Source: Ursus arctos (lineage: Eukaryota; Chordata; Mammalia; Carnivora; Ursidae). Taken from it: 64,000 bases of DNA. The DNA lies in assembly GCF_023065955.2 (NCBI RefSeq), contig NW_026622997.1, forward strand, positions 6,434,001 through 6,498,000. Direction: 5' to 3'. The position numbers were made by a program, and so were the translations under genes. The stretch's first letter is position 1; each line of letters opens with the position of its first letter. A model generated the notes under the pieces. The model was not told the origin of the DNA. It made no database searches and saw only the letters and a list, made by a program, of their open reading frames with translations. Positions 1 through 11,100 of this stretch are shown piece by piece.

Positions 1-1125
1 GTCCTCTACTGGCCTTGGTTCTAAAGAGGGCAGTAGTGATCAACAAGGCACACCTAAGACCAGCTCCCCTGGAGTAGCCAGTTTGCTCCTGTACTGATGG
101 CCATGCTTCCTTTGGCCAGGCTTAGCCTTGTCTCATTTGCCCCAGGCCCAGTTCTAGGTTGATGGCATCACACCGACAGCAGGAAGCATTTCTTCAGCTT
201 TGGGGTATGAAGTTGTTCCATGAAAGGGAAGTATATGCAAAACAATATCTAAAAGTGGAAGAAACTTTAAGATAAATGAAAAAGGTTGACAAGTCCAACT
301 TGACAAGAAAAGGTTTATTGAGGGGACAGAATCATGTCTTGGGCCACCTCAAGATGAGTAGATCTCTCAACCCCACCTCCCATAAGACCTGCTTTTATAG
401 CCCTAGAGACCACCCAGAAGGAAATGTTTGAGAATCATAGTCGTAGCGCCAGAGCAGATCAAGATCCTTATGCCTCAAGGGTATACTTAAGGATATGGTT
501 AAACGAAAAGAAAAAAAAGTGGGTGGGGAGGCAGAGAGCTGTGTTCAAGAAGGCTTTAGGTCACAGTGCAGTCGTAATGGCAGATTTATCCAAGATGGCG
601 TTAGTCTGGTTCACAGAGAAGGTCAAGACTGCTCTTTCCCATCCCAGGCAAAGAGTCCTTTTTAAATTCATAACAGTTCTTTGCCTCTCTATTTAGTTGT
701 CGTGGAAACCCAAACCAAAGATCTCCTTTCTAGTTTGGATTTCATAACATTTCAGACATCTTGAAGAGAGATTTTGTGAATCAAGTTCCCCAGAAATTCT
801 GAAGAACTGAGTATGACTTACAGGGAAGATGAAAGAGCTCACTGGCCATGACCCTTACAGGGTCTCCCCTCCATGTAATGTAGGCACCAAGCAACGCATT
901 TCCTTTGTGGTTATGAGAAAGACCTCCAATTTTTCCACAAAGTTTCTCTGGGATATGAGTTGTACAAACCACATACTCTACAATTTTCTCTACCAAATGG
1001 CAATATTTGCTGCTGGCTGTGCTCACTGACCTACTGTAAGGCTGGCCCTGAACTGGGGACTCCTATATTTCCAAGCTCTAGTCTACTTCTCAATCTTTAT
1101 TGGCCTGAGGCAATGAATGGGTCAA
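1..1125. other. Unassigned sequence, no gene seen
   Basis: No repeat or exon is recognised here. Short open frames exist (for example 424-696 on the plus strand), but none resembles a known protein and none has convincing flanking splice sites. Composition is average for mammalian non-coding DNA. An old, unrecognised LTR is possible but I cannot support it. Confidence 0.4.
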
Positions 1126-1129
1126 GGTA

Positions 1130-1225
1130 TTGGAATTAGATGGAACAGTATTTGGGTCCTAGCTCTGTGCCCCTGGGTGTCTTAACTTCCCCAACCATTC
1201 ATAAAATGATCATATTAGATGACAA
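1130..1225 (+). repeat. MIR SINE fragment (weak)
   Basis: The order 'agctctgtgcccctgggtg ... cttaacttccccaaccattcataaaatg' follows the MIR core, in which a tRNA-like part leads to 'tgtgaccttgggcaagt' and 'cctcatctgtaaaatgg'. It is strongly diverged, as expected for an ancient mammal-wide SINE. A second MIR-like core lies at about 1660-1765. Confidence 0.4.
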
Positions 1226-1659
1226 AATAAACTGCTCTAACAGAGCAACAAAATTCAGGAGCTTAAAGAACAAAGGAGTTGATTGCTCTCACATAATAGT
1301 TCAAAGTGAGTGTTCTAGTTTGGCAGGTGGCTCTGTCCTGTGCAGTTATCCAGGAACCCAGGCTGAGAACATCTCTGCCGTCTTTAGCCCACGGTTTCCA
1401 AGGCAGTTGTGGTCATCATTATTTTTGTCGGTAGAGAGGGGTTAGAGAGCATGGCTGATAAACACCATTGTCTCAGGTGCCCTGGTGTGAAGGTGACCCA
1501 CATCATTTCTATTAACTCTCCGTGGGAAGACCTTAATTATCTTGATCCATGTACTGCAAGGAGGGCTGGGAGGGGTAGCACCTAGCTGGGCTCTAAATCC
1601 CAGCTAAAATTTATTTCTATGAATGAAGGGAAGCATGGATTTTGGCTTGTGACTGGCAT

Positions 1660-1765
1660 TTTCCATCTCAATGGTAATGTGGTAATACTACCTCCCTCTT
1701 AGGGTGGTTGCTACAAGTAAGTTAGATGAAATGTGCCCAGTACCTGCCAATATTCAAGAAATGGG
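1660..1765 (+). repeat. MIR SINE fragment (weak)
   Basis: The pattern 'tctcaatggtaatgtggtaa', then 'tacctccctcttagggtgg', then 'gatgaaatgtgcccagtacc' matches the 3' core of MIR (tctgtaaaatgggg / acctcatagggttg / agcacagtgcctgg) in the same order. Divergence is high. Confidence 0.4.
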
Positions 1766-1938
1766 GGTTATTCCTACTTCTATTATGCTCTTGTCTGGTC
1801 TTACATCTGTAAATAGCATCTATATGCTAGTAATTTCCAAAATTACTACCTCCAAAATCTCCCCTGAATTCCAGATCCAAATATCCAACTGATCTTTTGT
1901 CATATCCCCTTGGATATTTGGTAGGCATCTTCTGATTC

Positions 1939-2724
1939 TGACACCAATATTTTCCCTCAAAACCAAGCAATTCTCCAACACCAGCTGGGTGTCCTACCAT
2001 TCAACTCAATTCTGACACTATCTACCCGGAGACAGTTTCAGATCCCACAGGTTAAGGGCTCAGTCCCACAGACTGCCTCTCTCCCCACTTTAGATGCCCA
2101 TTATAAGTCCACGTTGTCACCTGGGCTTCTGACCAACTGACTGTAGATTGGAGGTTCCCATGACCCCTTCCTTGGGTTTGATTAATTTGCTAAAGCAGCT
2201 CACAGAACTCAGAGAAACATTTTACTTACAAGCTTACCCATTTATTACAAAGGATATGTCAGGAACAGCCCGATAGTCGAGATGTGTATAGGTCAAGGTA
2301 TGGGGAAAGGGTGCAGAGCTTCCATGCCCTCTCCAGGTACATCTCTCTCGCTGAATTTTCACATGTTCACTAATCTGGAAGCTCTCCAAACTCTGTCCTT
2401 CTGGGGTTTAATGGAGGCTTCATTACATAGGCATGGCTGATTAAATCATTGACTATTGGTGATTTATTCAGCCCTCCAGAGGTTGAGGGAAGATACTGAC
2501 AGTTCCAATCCTCTAATCACATGGCTTGGCTCCCCGGGCAACCATCCCCCATCCTAAGGTGTCTTCCAAAAGTCACCTCACTAACATAAAAAGCAAAACA
2601 AAACAAAACAAAAACACTGTTATCGCTATTACTGTGGTAAATTCCAAGGGTTTTAGGAGTTCTATGCCAAGAAGGTGAAAGGACAAAGACCAAATAAATA
2701 TTCTTATTATAAATCACAACATCA
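1939..2724 (-). mobile_element. Ancient ERV-type solo LTR
   Basis: The stretch matches an LTR family I recognise from other mammals by its blocks: an 'attaatttgctaaagcagctcacagaac' block, a 'gagcttccatgccctctcc' block, 'ggcttcattacataggcatg' and a terminal 'aaatcacaacatca'. Read on the minus strand it begins TG at 2724 and ends CA near 1939, about 790 bp. No internal retroviral sequence is seen on either side, so it is probably a solo LTR. The ERVL class is my best guess, and the exact family is not assigned. An (AAAAC)n run lies inside it at about 2592-2613. Confidence 0.6.
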
Positions 2725-3120
2725 CTCATCTCAAAGTTAGTATGTACATATGTCAAAACTTGTCAGATCATACATCCTACATATATGTCATTCATTGTGC
2801 ATCACTTATCCCTCATGAAGTGTTTTTTTTTATAGTGTCTATGGGTACCAAAAGAAAGACTTGCTTTTTTTTCCTGAATATGTTCCCTCTCCAGTTGCCA
2901 CCATGTCAGCAAATGGTACCACATAGTCGCTCAAATCAAAAACTTAGACAATGAATCTTGTCCGCTCCTCACCTCCACATGCAATCCTTCTTATTTTGTG
3001 TCTCAAATCCATTCCCTTTTCTCCTGTTCCCTGAGCCATCATTGTGTGCCTGCAGCAGCCCGCCCGTTGGTCCCCAGTCTCCACTCCTGCTGCTCTATAA
3101 TCTTCTCTTGTTTGTATAGG

Positions 3121-4053
3121 TGTGGTCAAAAAATATAATACAGAAAATTTACCATTTGGACTGTGTTAACTGTGCTGTCCATCGGCATTAAGTACATTCA
3201 CATTACTGTGCACCCATCACCACCATCCATCTCAAGAAAATTTTTATCTTCCCGAACTGAAACCCTGTACCCAGTAAACAATAACTGCCCTCTTCACCCT
3301 AGGCCCTGGCAACTTCCATTCTCCTTTCTGTCTCTATGAATTTGATTGTTCTACGTACCTCGTACAGGTGCAATCACAGTATTTTTCCTTTTGTTCCTGG
3401 CTTGTTTTACTCAAGATAATGTTCAACATTCATCCATATTATAACATGACGCAGGATTTCATCTCTCTTTTTAAGGCTGATAGTTTATGGTATAATGCCA
3501 CATTTCATTTATCCATTCACCTGTTAACAGACACTGGAGTTGTTTCTACCTTTTGGCTATTGTGAATAATGCTGCTGCTATGCACACGGGTGTGCAAATA
3601 TCTGTTGGAGTGACTTCTTTCAATTATTTCGGATATAAATACCTAGAAGTGGAATTGTGGAATCATATGGTAATTCAGTGTGTAATTTGTTGAGGACCCT
3701 CCATATTGTTTTCCCATTTTACATTCCCATCAGCAGTGCACAAGAGTTCCAATTTTTCTACATCCTTGCCAATATATTTTCTATTTTTTCTTTTCTTTTC
3801 TTTTTTTCTTTCCTTTCCTTTTCTTTTCCTTTTTTTTTTTTTTTTTGTAAATAGCATCCTAATGGCTATGAAGTAACATTTCATCATGGTTTTGATTTCC
3901 ATTTCCCTAATGATTAGTGAGAGTATCTTTCATGTGCTCGCTGGCTATCTATGTATCTTCTTTGGAGAAATGTTTATTCATGTTCTTTGCCCGTTCTTTA
4001 ATTGATAACTTTTGGGGGAGTTTTTGTTTGTTCGCTTGTTGAGTTTTAGGCCA
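3121..4053 (-). mobile_element. Ancient L1 (L1M type), 3' part
   Basis: On the minus strand this is the 3'UTR and end of ORF2 of an old mammalian L1. Hallmarks on the plus strand are 'ggcattaagtacattcacatt', 'cacccatcaccaccatccat', 'ttttggctattgtgaataatgctgctg' and 'tttacattcccatcagcagtgcac'. The frame is full of stops. It stops at about 4053, where a younger L1 begins. A pyrimidine tract at 3780-3847 interrupts it. Confidence 0.8.
3780..3847. repeat. Polypyrimidine (CTTTT)n tract
   Basis: About 68 bases of almost pure T and C (runs of ttttc and tttcc ending in a long T run), inside the ancient L1. Likely length-variable. Confidence 0.85.
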
Positions 4054-5396
4054 CCTTTTATTTATTTATCTATTTTTTATAATATTATTATTTTATTATA
4101 TTATGTTAGTCACCATACAGTACATCCCTGGTTTTTGATGTAAAGTTCGATGATTCGTCAGTTGCGTATAACACCCAGTGCACCATGCAATACGTACCCT
4201 CCTTACTACCCATCACCAGCCTATCCCATTCCCCCATCCCCCTCCCCTCTGAAGCCCTCAGTTTGTTTCTCAGAGTCCAAAGTCTCTCATGGTTCATTCC
4301 CCCTTCTGCTTACCCCCCTTTCTTCTTCCCTTTCTTCTCCTACCGATCTTCCTAGTTCTTATGTTCCATAGATGAGAGAAACCATATAATTGTCTTTCTC
4401 TGCTTGACTTATTTCACTTAGCATTATCTCCTCCAGTGCTGTCCATGCTGCAGCAAATGTTGAGAATTTGTTCTTTTTGATAGCTGAGTAATATTCCATT
4501 GTATATATGGACCACATCTTCTTAATCCAGTCATCTGTTGAAGGGCATCTCGGCTCCTTCCATGATTTAGCTATTGTGGACAATGCTGCTATGAACATTG
4601 GGGTGCATATGGCCCTTCTCTTCACTATGTCTGTATCTTTGGGGTAAATATCCAGTAGTACAATGGCTGGGTCATAGGGTAGCTCAATTTTTAACTTTTT
4701 AAGGGACCTCCACACTGTTTTCCAAAGTGGCTGTACCAACTTACATTCCCACCAACAATGTAGGAGGGATCCCCTTTCTCCACATCCTCTCCAACAATTG
4801 TTGTTTCTTGCCTTGTCCATTTTTGCCATTCTAACTGGTGTAAGGTGGTATCTCAGTGTGGTTTTAATTTGAATTTCCCTGATGGCTAATGATGTTGAAC
4901 ATTTTTTCATGTGTCTGTTAGCCATTTGTATGTCTTCATTGGAAAAGTGTCTGTTCATATCTTCTGCCCATTTTTTGATTTGATTATTTCAAGCTATATT
5001 ATGAAGACACCTAGCTTATGTCCAAAAATGAAAGCTTTGCCCAGACTAGGGATCCAAACTGCCCATGTGATCACCAAGACAGCATCATACTGGCACAAAA
5101 ACAGACACATAGACCAATGGAACAGAATACAGACTCCAGAAATGGACCCTTGACTCTATGGTCAACTAATCTTTGACAAAGCAGGAAAAAACATCCAGTG
5201 GAAAAAAGACAGTCTCTTCAATAAATGGTGCTGGGAAAATTGGACAACTATATACAGAAGAATGAAATTTGACCAATCTCTCACACTGTACACAAAGATA
5301 AACTCCAAATGGATGAAAGACTTCGATGTGAGACAGGAATCCATCAAAATCATAGAAGGGAACATAGGCTATAACCTCTTTGACATCATCCCCTGC
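4054..5396 (-). mobile_element. Young carnivore L1, 5'-inverted
   Basis: The element has two arms. 4054-4987 is L1 on the minus strand: an A-rich tail, the 3'UTR ('tacagtacatccctggtttttg' region) and the ORF2 C-terminus. From 4988 to about 5396 the sequence switches to L1 ORF2 on the plus strand, beginning 'ttcaagctatattatgaag' and ending 'ggctataacctctttgacatc'. In ORF2 the inverted arm lies just upstream of the other arm, with roughly 250 bp missing between them. This is the structure left by twin priming during L1 integration. About 60 bases at 5007-5066 match neither arm. A clear TSD was not found. Confidence 0.85.
4359..4958 (-). pseudogene. L1 ORF2 C-terminal domain, open for 199 codons
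   Basis: This is the cysteine-rich C-terminal part of the L1 ORF2 protein (reverse transcriptase/endonuclease polyprotein). The zinc-knuckle-like pattern CX3CX7HX4C is intact, with C55, C59, H67 and C72 of the translation, inside '[18 protein letters not shown]'. The frame runs open to its stop, unlike most other L1 copies here, so the insertion is relatively young. It is not a functional gene, because the endonuclease and most of the polymerase are absent and the upstream part is inverted. Confidence 0.85.
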
Positions 5397-5998
5397 ATTT
5401 AGAATAAAATCCAGACTCCTCTGGTTGCTAATTACTTCCAAACCATCTCAGACCACTTACCTGCTGGCTCACTGAACTGAAACCCTGGGGCATGTCTTCT
5501 TTCTGTTCTCGAATACACCAAACTCCCCTTGACGTCTTCTCATCTTAGTTCAGAGAAGGCGTCACCTGAGGTAACCGCTTTGGGTTATTCTCAGTGTATC
5601 ATTTTGTTCGTTACACCCTGAAGTTATGCTGCTTATTCATTTTGCTTTTCCATATATCTCCTCCTTCACGTAGTTTCCCAATGCAGGGATCTCGTCCACG
5701 CTGCTTACAATATCCTTTCTTTAAAAAAGATTTTATTTATTTTTTTGACAGAGAGAGAGACAGCCAGCGAGAGAGGGAACACAAGCAGGGGGAGTGGGAG
5801 AGGAAGAAGCAGGCCTCCCAGCGGGGCAGTGAGCCCGATGTGGGGCTCGATCCCAGGACTCTGGGATCACACCCTGAGCTGAAAGCAGACGTTTAACGAC
5901 TGAGCCACCCAGGCGCCCCTGCTTAACAATATCCTTAACCCCTAGCTTGGAGCCGGGCTCACAGTAAGCAACAGGAAGTATTTGTTAGATAAATAAAT
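5397..5998 (+). mobile_element. L2 LINE fragment, split by a SINE
   Basis: 'gaataaaatccagactcc', 'tgttctcgaatacaccaaactcc' and 'tcagagaaggcgtcacctgaggtaacc' follow the 3' region of mammalian L2. The part after the SINE ('ggctcacagtaagcaacaggaagtatttgttagataaataaat') matches the L2 3' terminus. The SINE at 5718-5919 interrupts it. Confidence 0.65.
5718..5919 (-). mobile_element. Carnivore tRNA-derived SINE (SINEC)
   Basis: On the plus strand it reads from an A-tail complement ('taaaaaagattttatttattt') through 'acagccagcgagagaggg' and 'gtggggctcgatcccagga' to 'gagccacccaggcgcccc', the reverse of the SINEC head. Target-site duplication: 'ctgcttacaatatcctt' at 5701-5717 and 'ctgcttaacaatatcctt' at 5920-5937, differing by one inserted base. 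This is the bear/seal-like SINE variant. Confidence 0.97.
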
Positions 5999-6044
5999 CT
6001 TCCATTACTCTTTTGCTAGCATTACCTCTATTTCTACATCAGCC

Positions 6045-6270
6045 ATTTCTACTATTTACTGAGAATCTATTATATGCCAAGCACTATGCTATGTACTTTA
6101 AATACATTAATACTCTCAAAAATCTGAAAATCAGGTATTATTATATCCATTGCATAGATGAGAAATTTGTATCTCAAGTTAGTAAGAAATGTGTCCAAGG
6201 TTACAAAGTATAAAGTAGTAGACCTGGAACCACCAAGCAGATCTTCACAGCTTCCAGAGCTCATGACCTT
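6045..6270 (-). repeat. MIR SINE
   Basis: 'actgagaatctattatatgcc', 'aagcactatgctatgtactttaaatac', 'gatgagaaatttgtatctcaag' and 'gtccaaggttacaaag' are the reverse complement of MIR in order, over about 225 bp. This is a fairly complete copy. Confidence 0.75.
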
Positions 6271-6750
6271 TCCTGAGACCACAGCTTAAAATTGCCTTTC
6301 TGCCATTCCATGTAAAAGTGAGGTAGCGGAAAGGTCACTTTTAAACTGCTTATTTCAGAAAGGTCTGAGAAATAAATACTCTTGCCAGCAAAGACAGCTT
6401 GGTGTCTCCCTCATGGCTGTCCTCTTCCCAGCTACTCTTCAGATCATCTCCATCCACCTTGAGCCCTGATGACTCCTCCAGGAAGTCCACCTGGCTCATG
6501 CGCTTGCTCTCGGCTTATGGTCCTTTATCCTTTCTTGGAGTCCTTGAAGCCCTCATGGCCTGTGCAGCTTGCCTGGCATCATTTCATCCTGCCTACTTGC
6601 CACATAGGTGAGCTTCATCCCCCTCTTAGATTATGGTCCTGAAAAGTGGCGAAATGCAAAGCCAAGCAGACACTAAAAGCAGAAGCATCAGACAAGGTTT
6701 ACCTGGCTAACTTCTCTCACAGACCCGCTAAATGCTAGAACTTCCTCAGT
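6271..6750. other. Unassigned sequence, no gene seen
   Basis: No repeat family or exon recognised. A short open frame at 6399-6611 has no recognisable product. Confidence 0.4.
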
Positions 6751-6754
6751 GATA

Positions 6755-7147
6755 TCTTTACAACGGGATACTATTCAGCTTTAAAAAGGAAGGAAATTCT
6801 GATATGTGTGCTACAACATGGATGAACCTTGAGCACATTTCGTTCAGTGAAATAAGCCAGTTACAAAAAGGACAAATACGGGATGATTCCACTTATACGA
6901 GGCACCTTCAGGAGTCACGTTCATAGAGACGGAAAATAGAATGGTTGTTGCCAGGGTGGGGGGATGGGGAATCAGTGTTTAATGGGAACAGAGTTTCAGT
7001 TTTGCAAGGAAAAGTGAGTTCTGAGACAGATGGTGGTGATGGTGCATGACAATGTGCATGTCCTTAATGCCACCATGCACCTAGAAGGGGTTAAAATGGT
7101 AAATTTTATTCTACGCATACTTTACCGTGCAAAAGATATATATACTA
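6755..7147 (+). mobile_element. L1M 3' end, 5'-truncated
   Basis: 'gggatactattcagctttaaaaagg', 'acatggatgaaccttgagcac', 'gaaataagccag' and 'ggttaaaatggtaaattttat' are the end of ORF2 and the 3'UTR of an old L1 (L1MB/L1MC type). It ends in an A-rich tail that has grown into the following microsatellite. Confidence 0.75.
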
Positions 7148-7216
7148 AAAATAACAAATAATAAAATAATAAAATAAAATAAAATCAATAAAATAATAAA
7201 ATAAAAAGATAAAAAC
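7140..7216. repeat. A-rich (AATAA)n tail microsatellite
   Basis: About 75 bases of AATAA/AAAAT units directly after an L1 3' end; the degenerate poly(A) tail of that element. Confidence 0.85.
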
Positions 7217-8220
7217 TGTCCTCGTGGAGCAGAGCCCAGCTGGCCGAGATATCGTCCCTTCCTGCCTGTCACGATTTCAGGGTCTGAGCCAGACCACTTC
7301 TGTTGGGTCCCTCAAATCTGAGGCCTAAAGGACCTGGTCAGCCCCCCCGGGGGGCCGTGTCGGAGAGGCCCCTCCCAGGGCCGTAGGCTCAGCCACGTGC
7401 GCTCAGGCCGCACGCGCCCCTACAAGAGCATGGTTGTCTCAGACGAGCGCTCATACTGCAGACATTTCAAGGCACCAGCTTCCTGCCTGTTCCTCAGGAA
7501 CAAATGAAATGTGTTCTTTCCCAGGATTATAGGCTCTGGGAGGAGACCTCATCTCCTCTTCCTCCAGGATCTTCCATATCAGGAATTGCACCCTCGGGTT
7601 TACCGGTGCAGATGGAAAATGGTCATGGTCATGCCATTTCTCTTGCTTTCGACCTGTCTTGCTGCTAATTTAGGACTGAGAACCCTCCTTCCCCTGCTCC
7701 CACCCAGGCCCATTTCTCTGCCAGTTTCGCTCAGTTATTTCTGGGAATCTCCAGGGGGTGTCTCATGTGAAAAAGAAAAAAGGAATCTTCCGGATGGCCA
7801 GGCCAGGGTGCTCCCAGGCCAGCGCTGGAAGCTGCCAGCACCACACACACCGTCTTTCTGCGGGACCCTTCGCGTGCAGCCACCCCTGTGCCCAGCTGCA
7901 CCAGCAAAGTCCAGCAGACAGACAAGCATTGTCAAGTCCTGGCCTTAAGTGACCATATGAAACTATTTTCTCTAAAATGCTTAATGTTAACTTATGAAAA
8001 ACCCAGAAAATATGTTTAAAGCCACACCAGATTTCTAAATCTCAGAGGAGGGTGTGAAATCCCTACCCTTGGTAGCTTTTTCCTTTCACTTGCCCTGAGG
8101 CCGTGTTCTCCTTCCTTCGAGAATACCGTAAAAGAAGAAAACGCGGAGGGATCTCTAGCTAACCAACCCAGTGCAAGACTGCAGTCGAGAGCAAAGAGCT
8201 CCAGAAACCCAGCACCATGA
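7217..8220. other. Unassigned GC-richer sequence, no gene seen
   Basis: This stretch has locally high GC and several CpGs (7330-7410), including the palindrome CCCCCCGGGGGG at 7343-7354. Open frames on both strands (for example 7511-7948 plus) overlap each other and encode nothing I recognise, so they look like chance openings in GC-rich DNA. The CpG cluster is too short and sparse to call a CpG island. Confidence 0.4.
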
Positions 8221-8221
8221 G

Positions 8222-8462
8222 GTAGTCCTCCATCGTCAAATACAAAGTCAAAGTAGAGAGAAAGCAGAAAGGTGGTTTCCAGGACCTGGGAGGAGGGGGT
8301 AATGGGGAGTTGTTGTTAAAGGGGTACAGAGCCCCAGTTTTGAGGAGAAGAGTTCTGGAGATGGATGATATGATGACTGTACTTGTCACTGAACTGTGCC
8401 CTTAAAAATGGTTAAAACGGTAAATTTTATATTATGTGTATTTTACCACAATAACAGAATTT
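8222..8462 (+). mobile_element. L1M 3' end, 5'-truncated
   Basis: 'gaaaggtggtttccagg', 'gagttctggagatggatgat' and 'ggttaaaacggtaaattttatatta' match the 3'UTR of old L1MB/L1MC elements, ending 'tttaccacaataac'. It is the same class as the copy at 6755-7147. Confidence 0.7.
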
Positions 8463-8860
8463 GAAGGTGGCTGATTCCCAGCCTTGTCTGCCCCATTTCA
8501 GAGAAACAGATGGGCCAAGACGAGGGAGGGGTGGCTCTCTGCCCTGCCTTGGCCCTGCTGCCTTCCAGAACATGGGCAACAGAGCTCTTTCTAGCCACGG
8601 TCACAGGCCTCTCTCTGGGCCCACCTGGACTGCCACGGAGGGAAACAGTTGTGGGGAGACCCAGCACGTGGGCAGGAGAATGCAGCACACGGCGTGAGGA
8701 CTGCCCCTTCTCCGCTCTCCTCCCGTCCATCACCCTTACCTGCAGTGTGCGGTGTGTCTGCCTGCAGTGTTTAATATTCACCCTCTAGAGCACTTCACCC
8801 AACGCCTCAGTCTTAAGGACAGCTCTGACCTCCAGACCTGCAGGGAGAAGGAGTAGAAAG
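8463..8860. other. Unassigned sequence, no gene seen
   Basis: GC-moderate DNA with overlapping short open frames on both strands. None resembles a known protein and no repeat family is recognised. Confidence 0.4.
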
Positions 8861-8861
8861 A

Positions 8862-8975
8862 GCTCCCTGGCCCAGCTCTCAGGGCCCTGTGTCGCCCTAG
8901 GCAAGTCCCGCAACCTCTCTGAACCTCAGTTTCCTTGTTGGTAAAATGAGGGCGTAGGACAAGATCATCCCCAAG
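8862..8975 (+). repeat. MIR SINE fragment
   Basis: 'ctgtgtcgccctaggcaagtc', 'aacctctctgaacctcagtttcc' and 'gtaaaatgagggc' are the MIR core in the forward orientation. Confidence 0.75.
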
Positions 8976-10900
8976 AGCCCTCTAAGAAACCAGCCTTCTG
9001 GGAAATGGCCTGGCACAGCATGCCGCTATTAGCACACACGAAACCAGAGGGGAGTCTCCGAGGGAGGAGGAAAGCTGGCCCAGGACACGCTTCTTAGAAA
9101 AGGACACAGTCAATGGCAAGGGGCCCCATGACCTTCTGAAATGCAAAAAGGGCACAGAGTTCTGCAACTCCTGCTCTCTCATAGAACATCTTGCTCTCCC
9201 CAGGAAGAATACTTAGGAAGTAGCTAAATACTCCAGGCCTGGCCTGGTTCCTCAGCTCCTGACAGGATGCTAGCAGCACCCATCGTCCCGGGGATGGCCA
9301 ATCCCAGCCAGTCCTGCCTGCAGGCCTTCAGGGGGCATTTGGGCCCAGCTCTCCCCTCTTTTCCTGGTGGCTTGGTAGGTGACGGAGCAGGACCATAGGG
9401 ACTTTGCTTGCACCATCTCTGCCCACCTCCCCAGCTTGACCGTCAGGGCTGCCGTCGCCCTGCGCGGGCCTCCAGCCCGCAGGGCCGCCTGCCCCGGAAC
9501 CGCTCTGCCTTTAATCAGGCAGCAATTTTAGGAGGTGGACGTGAGAGCTGGCTTTATGGAGCCCTTCCTCTGACCCAGGCCCAGCTGGCTCTCCCAGGGG
9601 TGCCTTGAACCTGGGAGACAGGAGCTCCAAGGCCTTTCTCAGCCTGCCCTGCCTCTCTGGGCTGAGACTGGTGTGAGGAACACTTGAATTAGCTCACGAG
9701 GAGGAGGAGAGAACAAGAAGCAAGCAAACGGTCCCCCGGAAGGCCCAGAACTCTAATTCTCCATGCCATTGTACCCATCACGGAGCGAACCTTTAGAAAC
9801 TGGAAACCTGTGGGCAGAACAATTCTGTTGGAAACTTTAAGGGCTTTGTCACGGCTCAGCCCAACATTCACCGTGGTTTCGAAGCAAACTACAGTGGTCT
9901 TCATTTACCAACAGGAGAAAAAAGGTCATTTGCTTTCATAGAAGCTTCAAGCCTATCACCCTGCTCAGAACCCGTCCAAGCAGCCATTCCAAGGACAGCC
10001 TTTAGCCCATGCCAACCTTAGATCGACCGCAGACTCACAGCTTTCTGAGGAGAGAGTGGAAATACGTGCGCCGTGGGTAGCACTGCAATGTACACACGTA
10101 CTTGTGTGTAGGCATTTATCTGCACCCCAAATGGGCGTGCACACAGCATTACCTGTGCCACCTGCTGAGACTTTGGGAGGTGGTAGGCTCTCCCGACTCA
10201 CAGGATGGAAAAACCATCACATTTATTGTCTGCCCTTGTGCGGTATTTAAAGTACAACTTTGAATGTGTGCAGATTTTTAAATGTTATTGGACCACTTGG
10301 GTTTTTTTTTTTTTTTTTTGAAACCAGGCTGACTCTGAGCCAGACTGCATCTGTCTGCATTGAAAGGGACCATTCTTTCCCTCAAGCTCCCAGCCCTGGC
10401 CCCCATCCTCACACACCCTCCTTCCAGTGAAACCTGAGCATTTCCTTTCCCGTAAGGCTCAGCCAGCCGGGCTTCTTCGAGAAGCCTGTGCTCAGCTCAG
10501 AGGCCAAGCCCTGCGGCTCAAGCAGACCCACGTGACTCTTGAACTGTGAACCCAAGTCCCAGGGTGGGAAACCGTTTGTCAACAGCCCCCTTATTTACGA
10601 CCACAAGGCCAGGCCGGTCTCTGGGTGCAAAGCTAGTGTTCAGACCAACCAATCATGTCAAAGAGTTCCTAGATCTGTGGTTTTCCCCTCCAGCAGACTC
10701 TCTTCAGCTTTGAAGAACACGATTTTTCCTCCATTCGTGTTTTCAGTCTGCTGATCATTCTGATTTAGATTTCCAGTGAGGAGAGGGCCACAGCACACAT
10801 TCTCTTGCTTGAAGAGGCATCCCTGAAAGCACCCAGAATTTTCCGTGGTTCTCACCACCGTGATCCTAAGCGGGAGATATTCCTTTGGTGATATGGGTCA
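8976..10900. other. Unassigned, probably single-copy DNA
   Basis: About 1.9 kb without a recognised repeat other than a run of 18 T at 10302-10319. GC rises around 9440-9500, where a GCGGGC/GCCCGC inverted repeat (9464-9480) could form a short stem. Many short open frames overlap on both strands without similarity to known proteins. If the window holds a conserved non-coding element or an unrecognised exon, this interval is a reasonable place to look, but the sequence alone does not show one. Confidence 0.35.
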
Positions 10901-11100
10901 GTCCTCTATCTTCTCCATGGGTCATATTTCCTAAAATATACTTTTTCAATCTTTCGTTTTCACTGTAAAACAATTTAGCAGCATATATAACCCAAAATAC
11001 AACTTTGTCAACACCATGATTTTCATCAGTTTATATACTTTTCAATCCTGACCATATGAATGAGTATTTTGTCGAGTTTCAACCAGACATCCAATGTTTT

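Noticed and set aside
3780..3847. Polypyrimidine tract as a splice acceptor
   Set aside because: It lies inside an ancient L1 relic and no open exon follows.
7330..7410. CpG island promoter
   Set aside because: The CpG-dense part is under 100 bp, below any usual island length, and no transcript start features are visible.
7511..7948. 145-codon open frame on the plus strand as a possible exon or gene
   Set aside because: No recognisable domain, overlaps open frames on the other strand, lies in GC-richer DNA where chance openings are common, and no convincing splice or promoter context.
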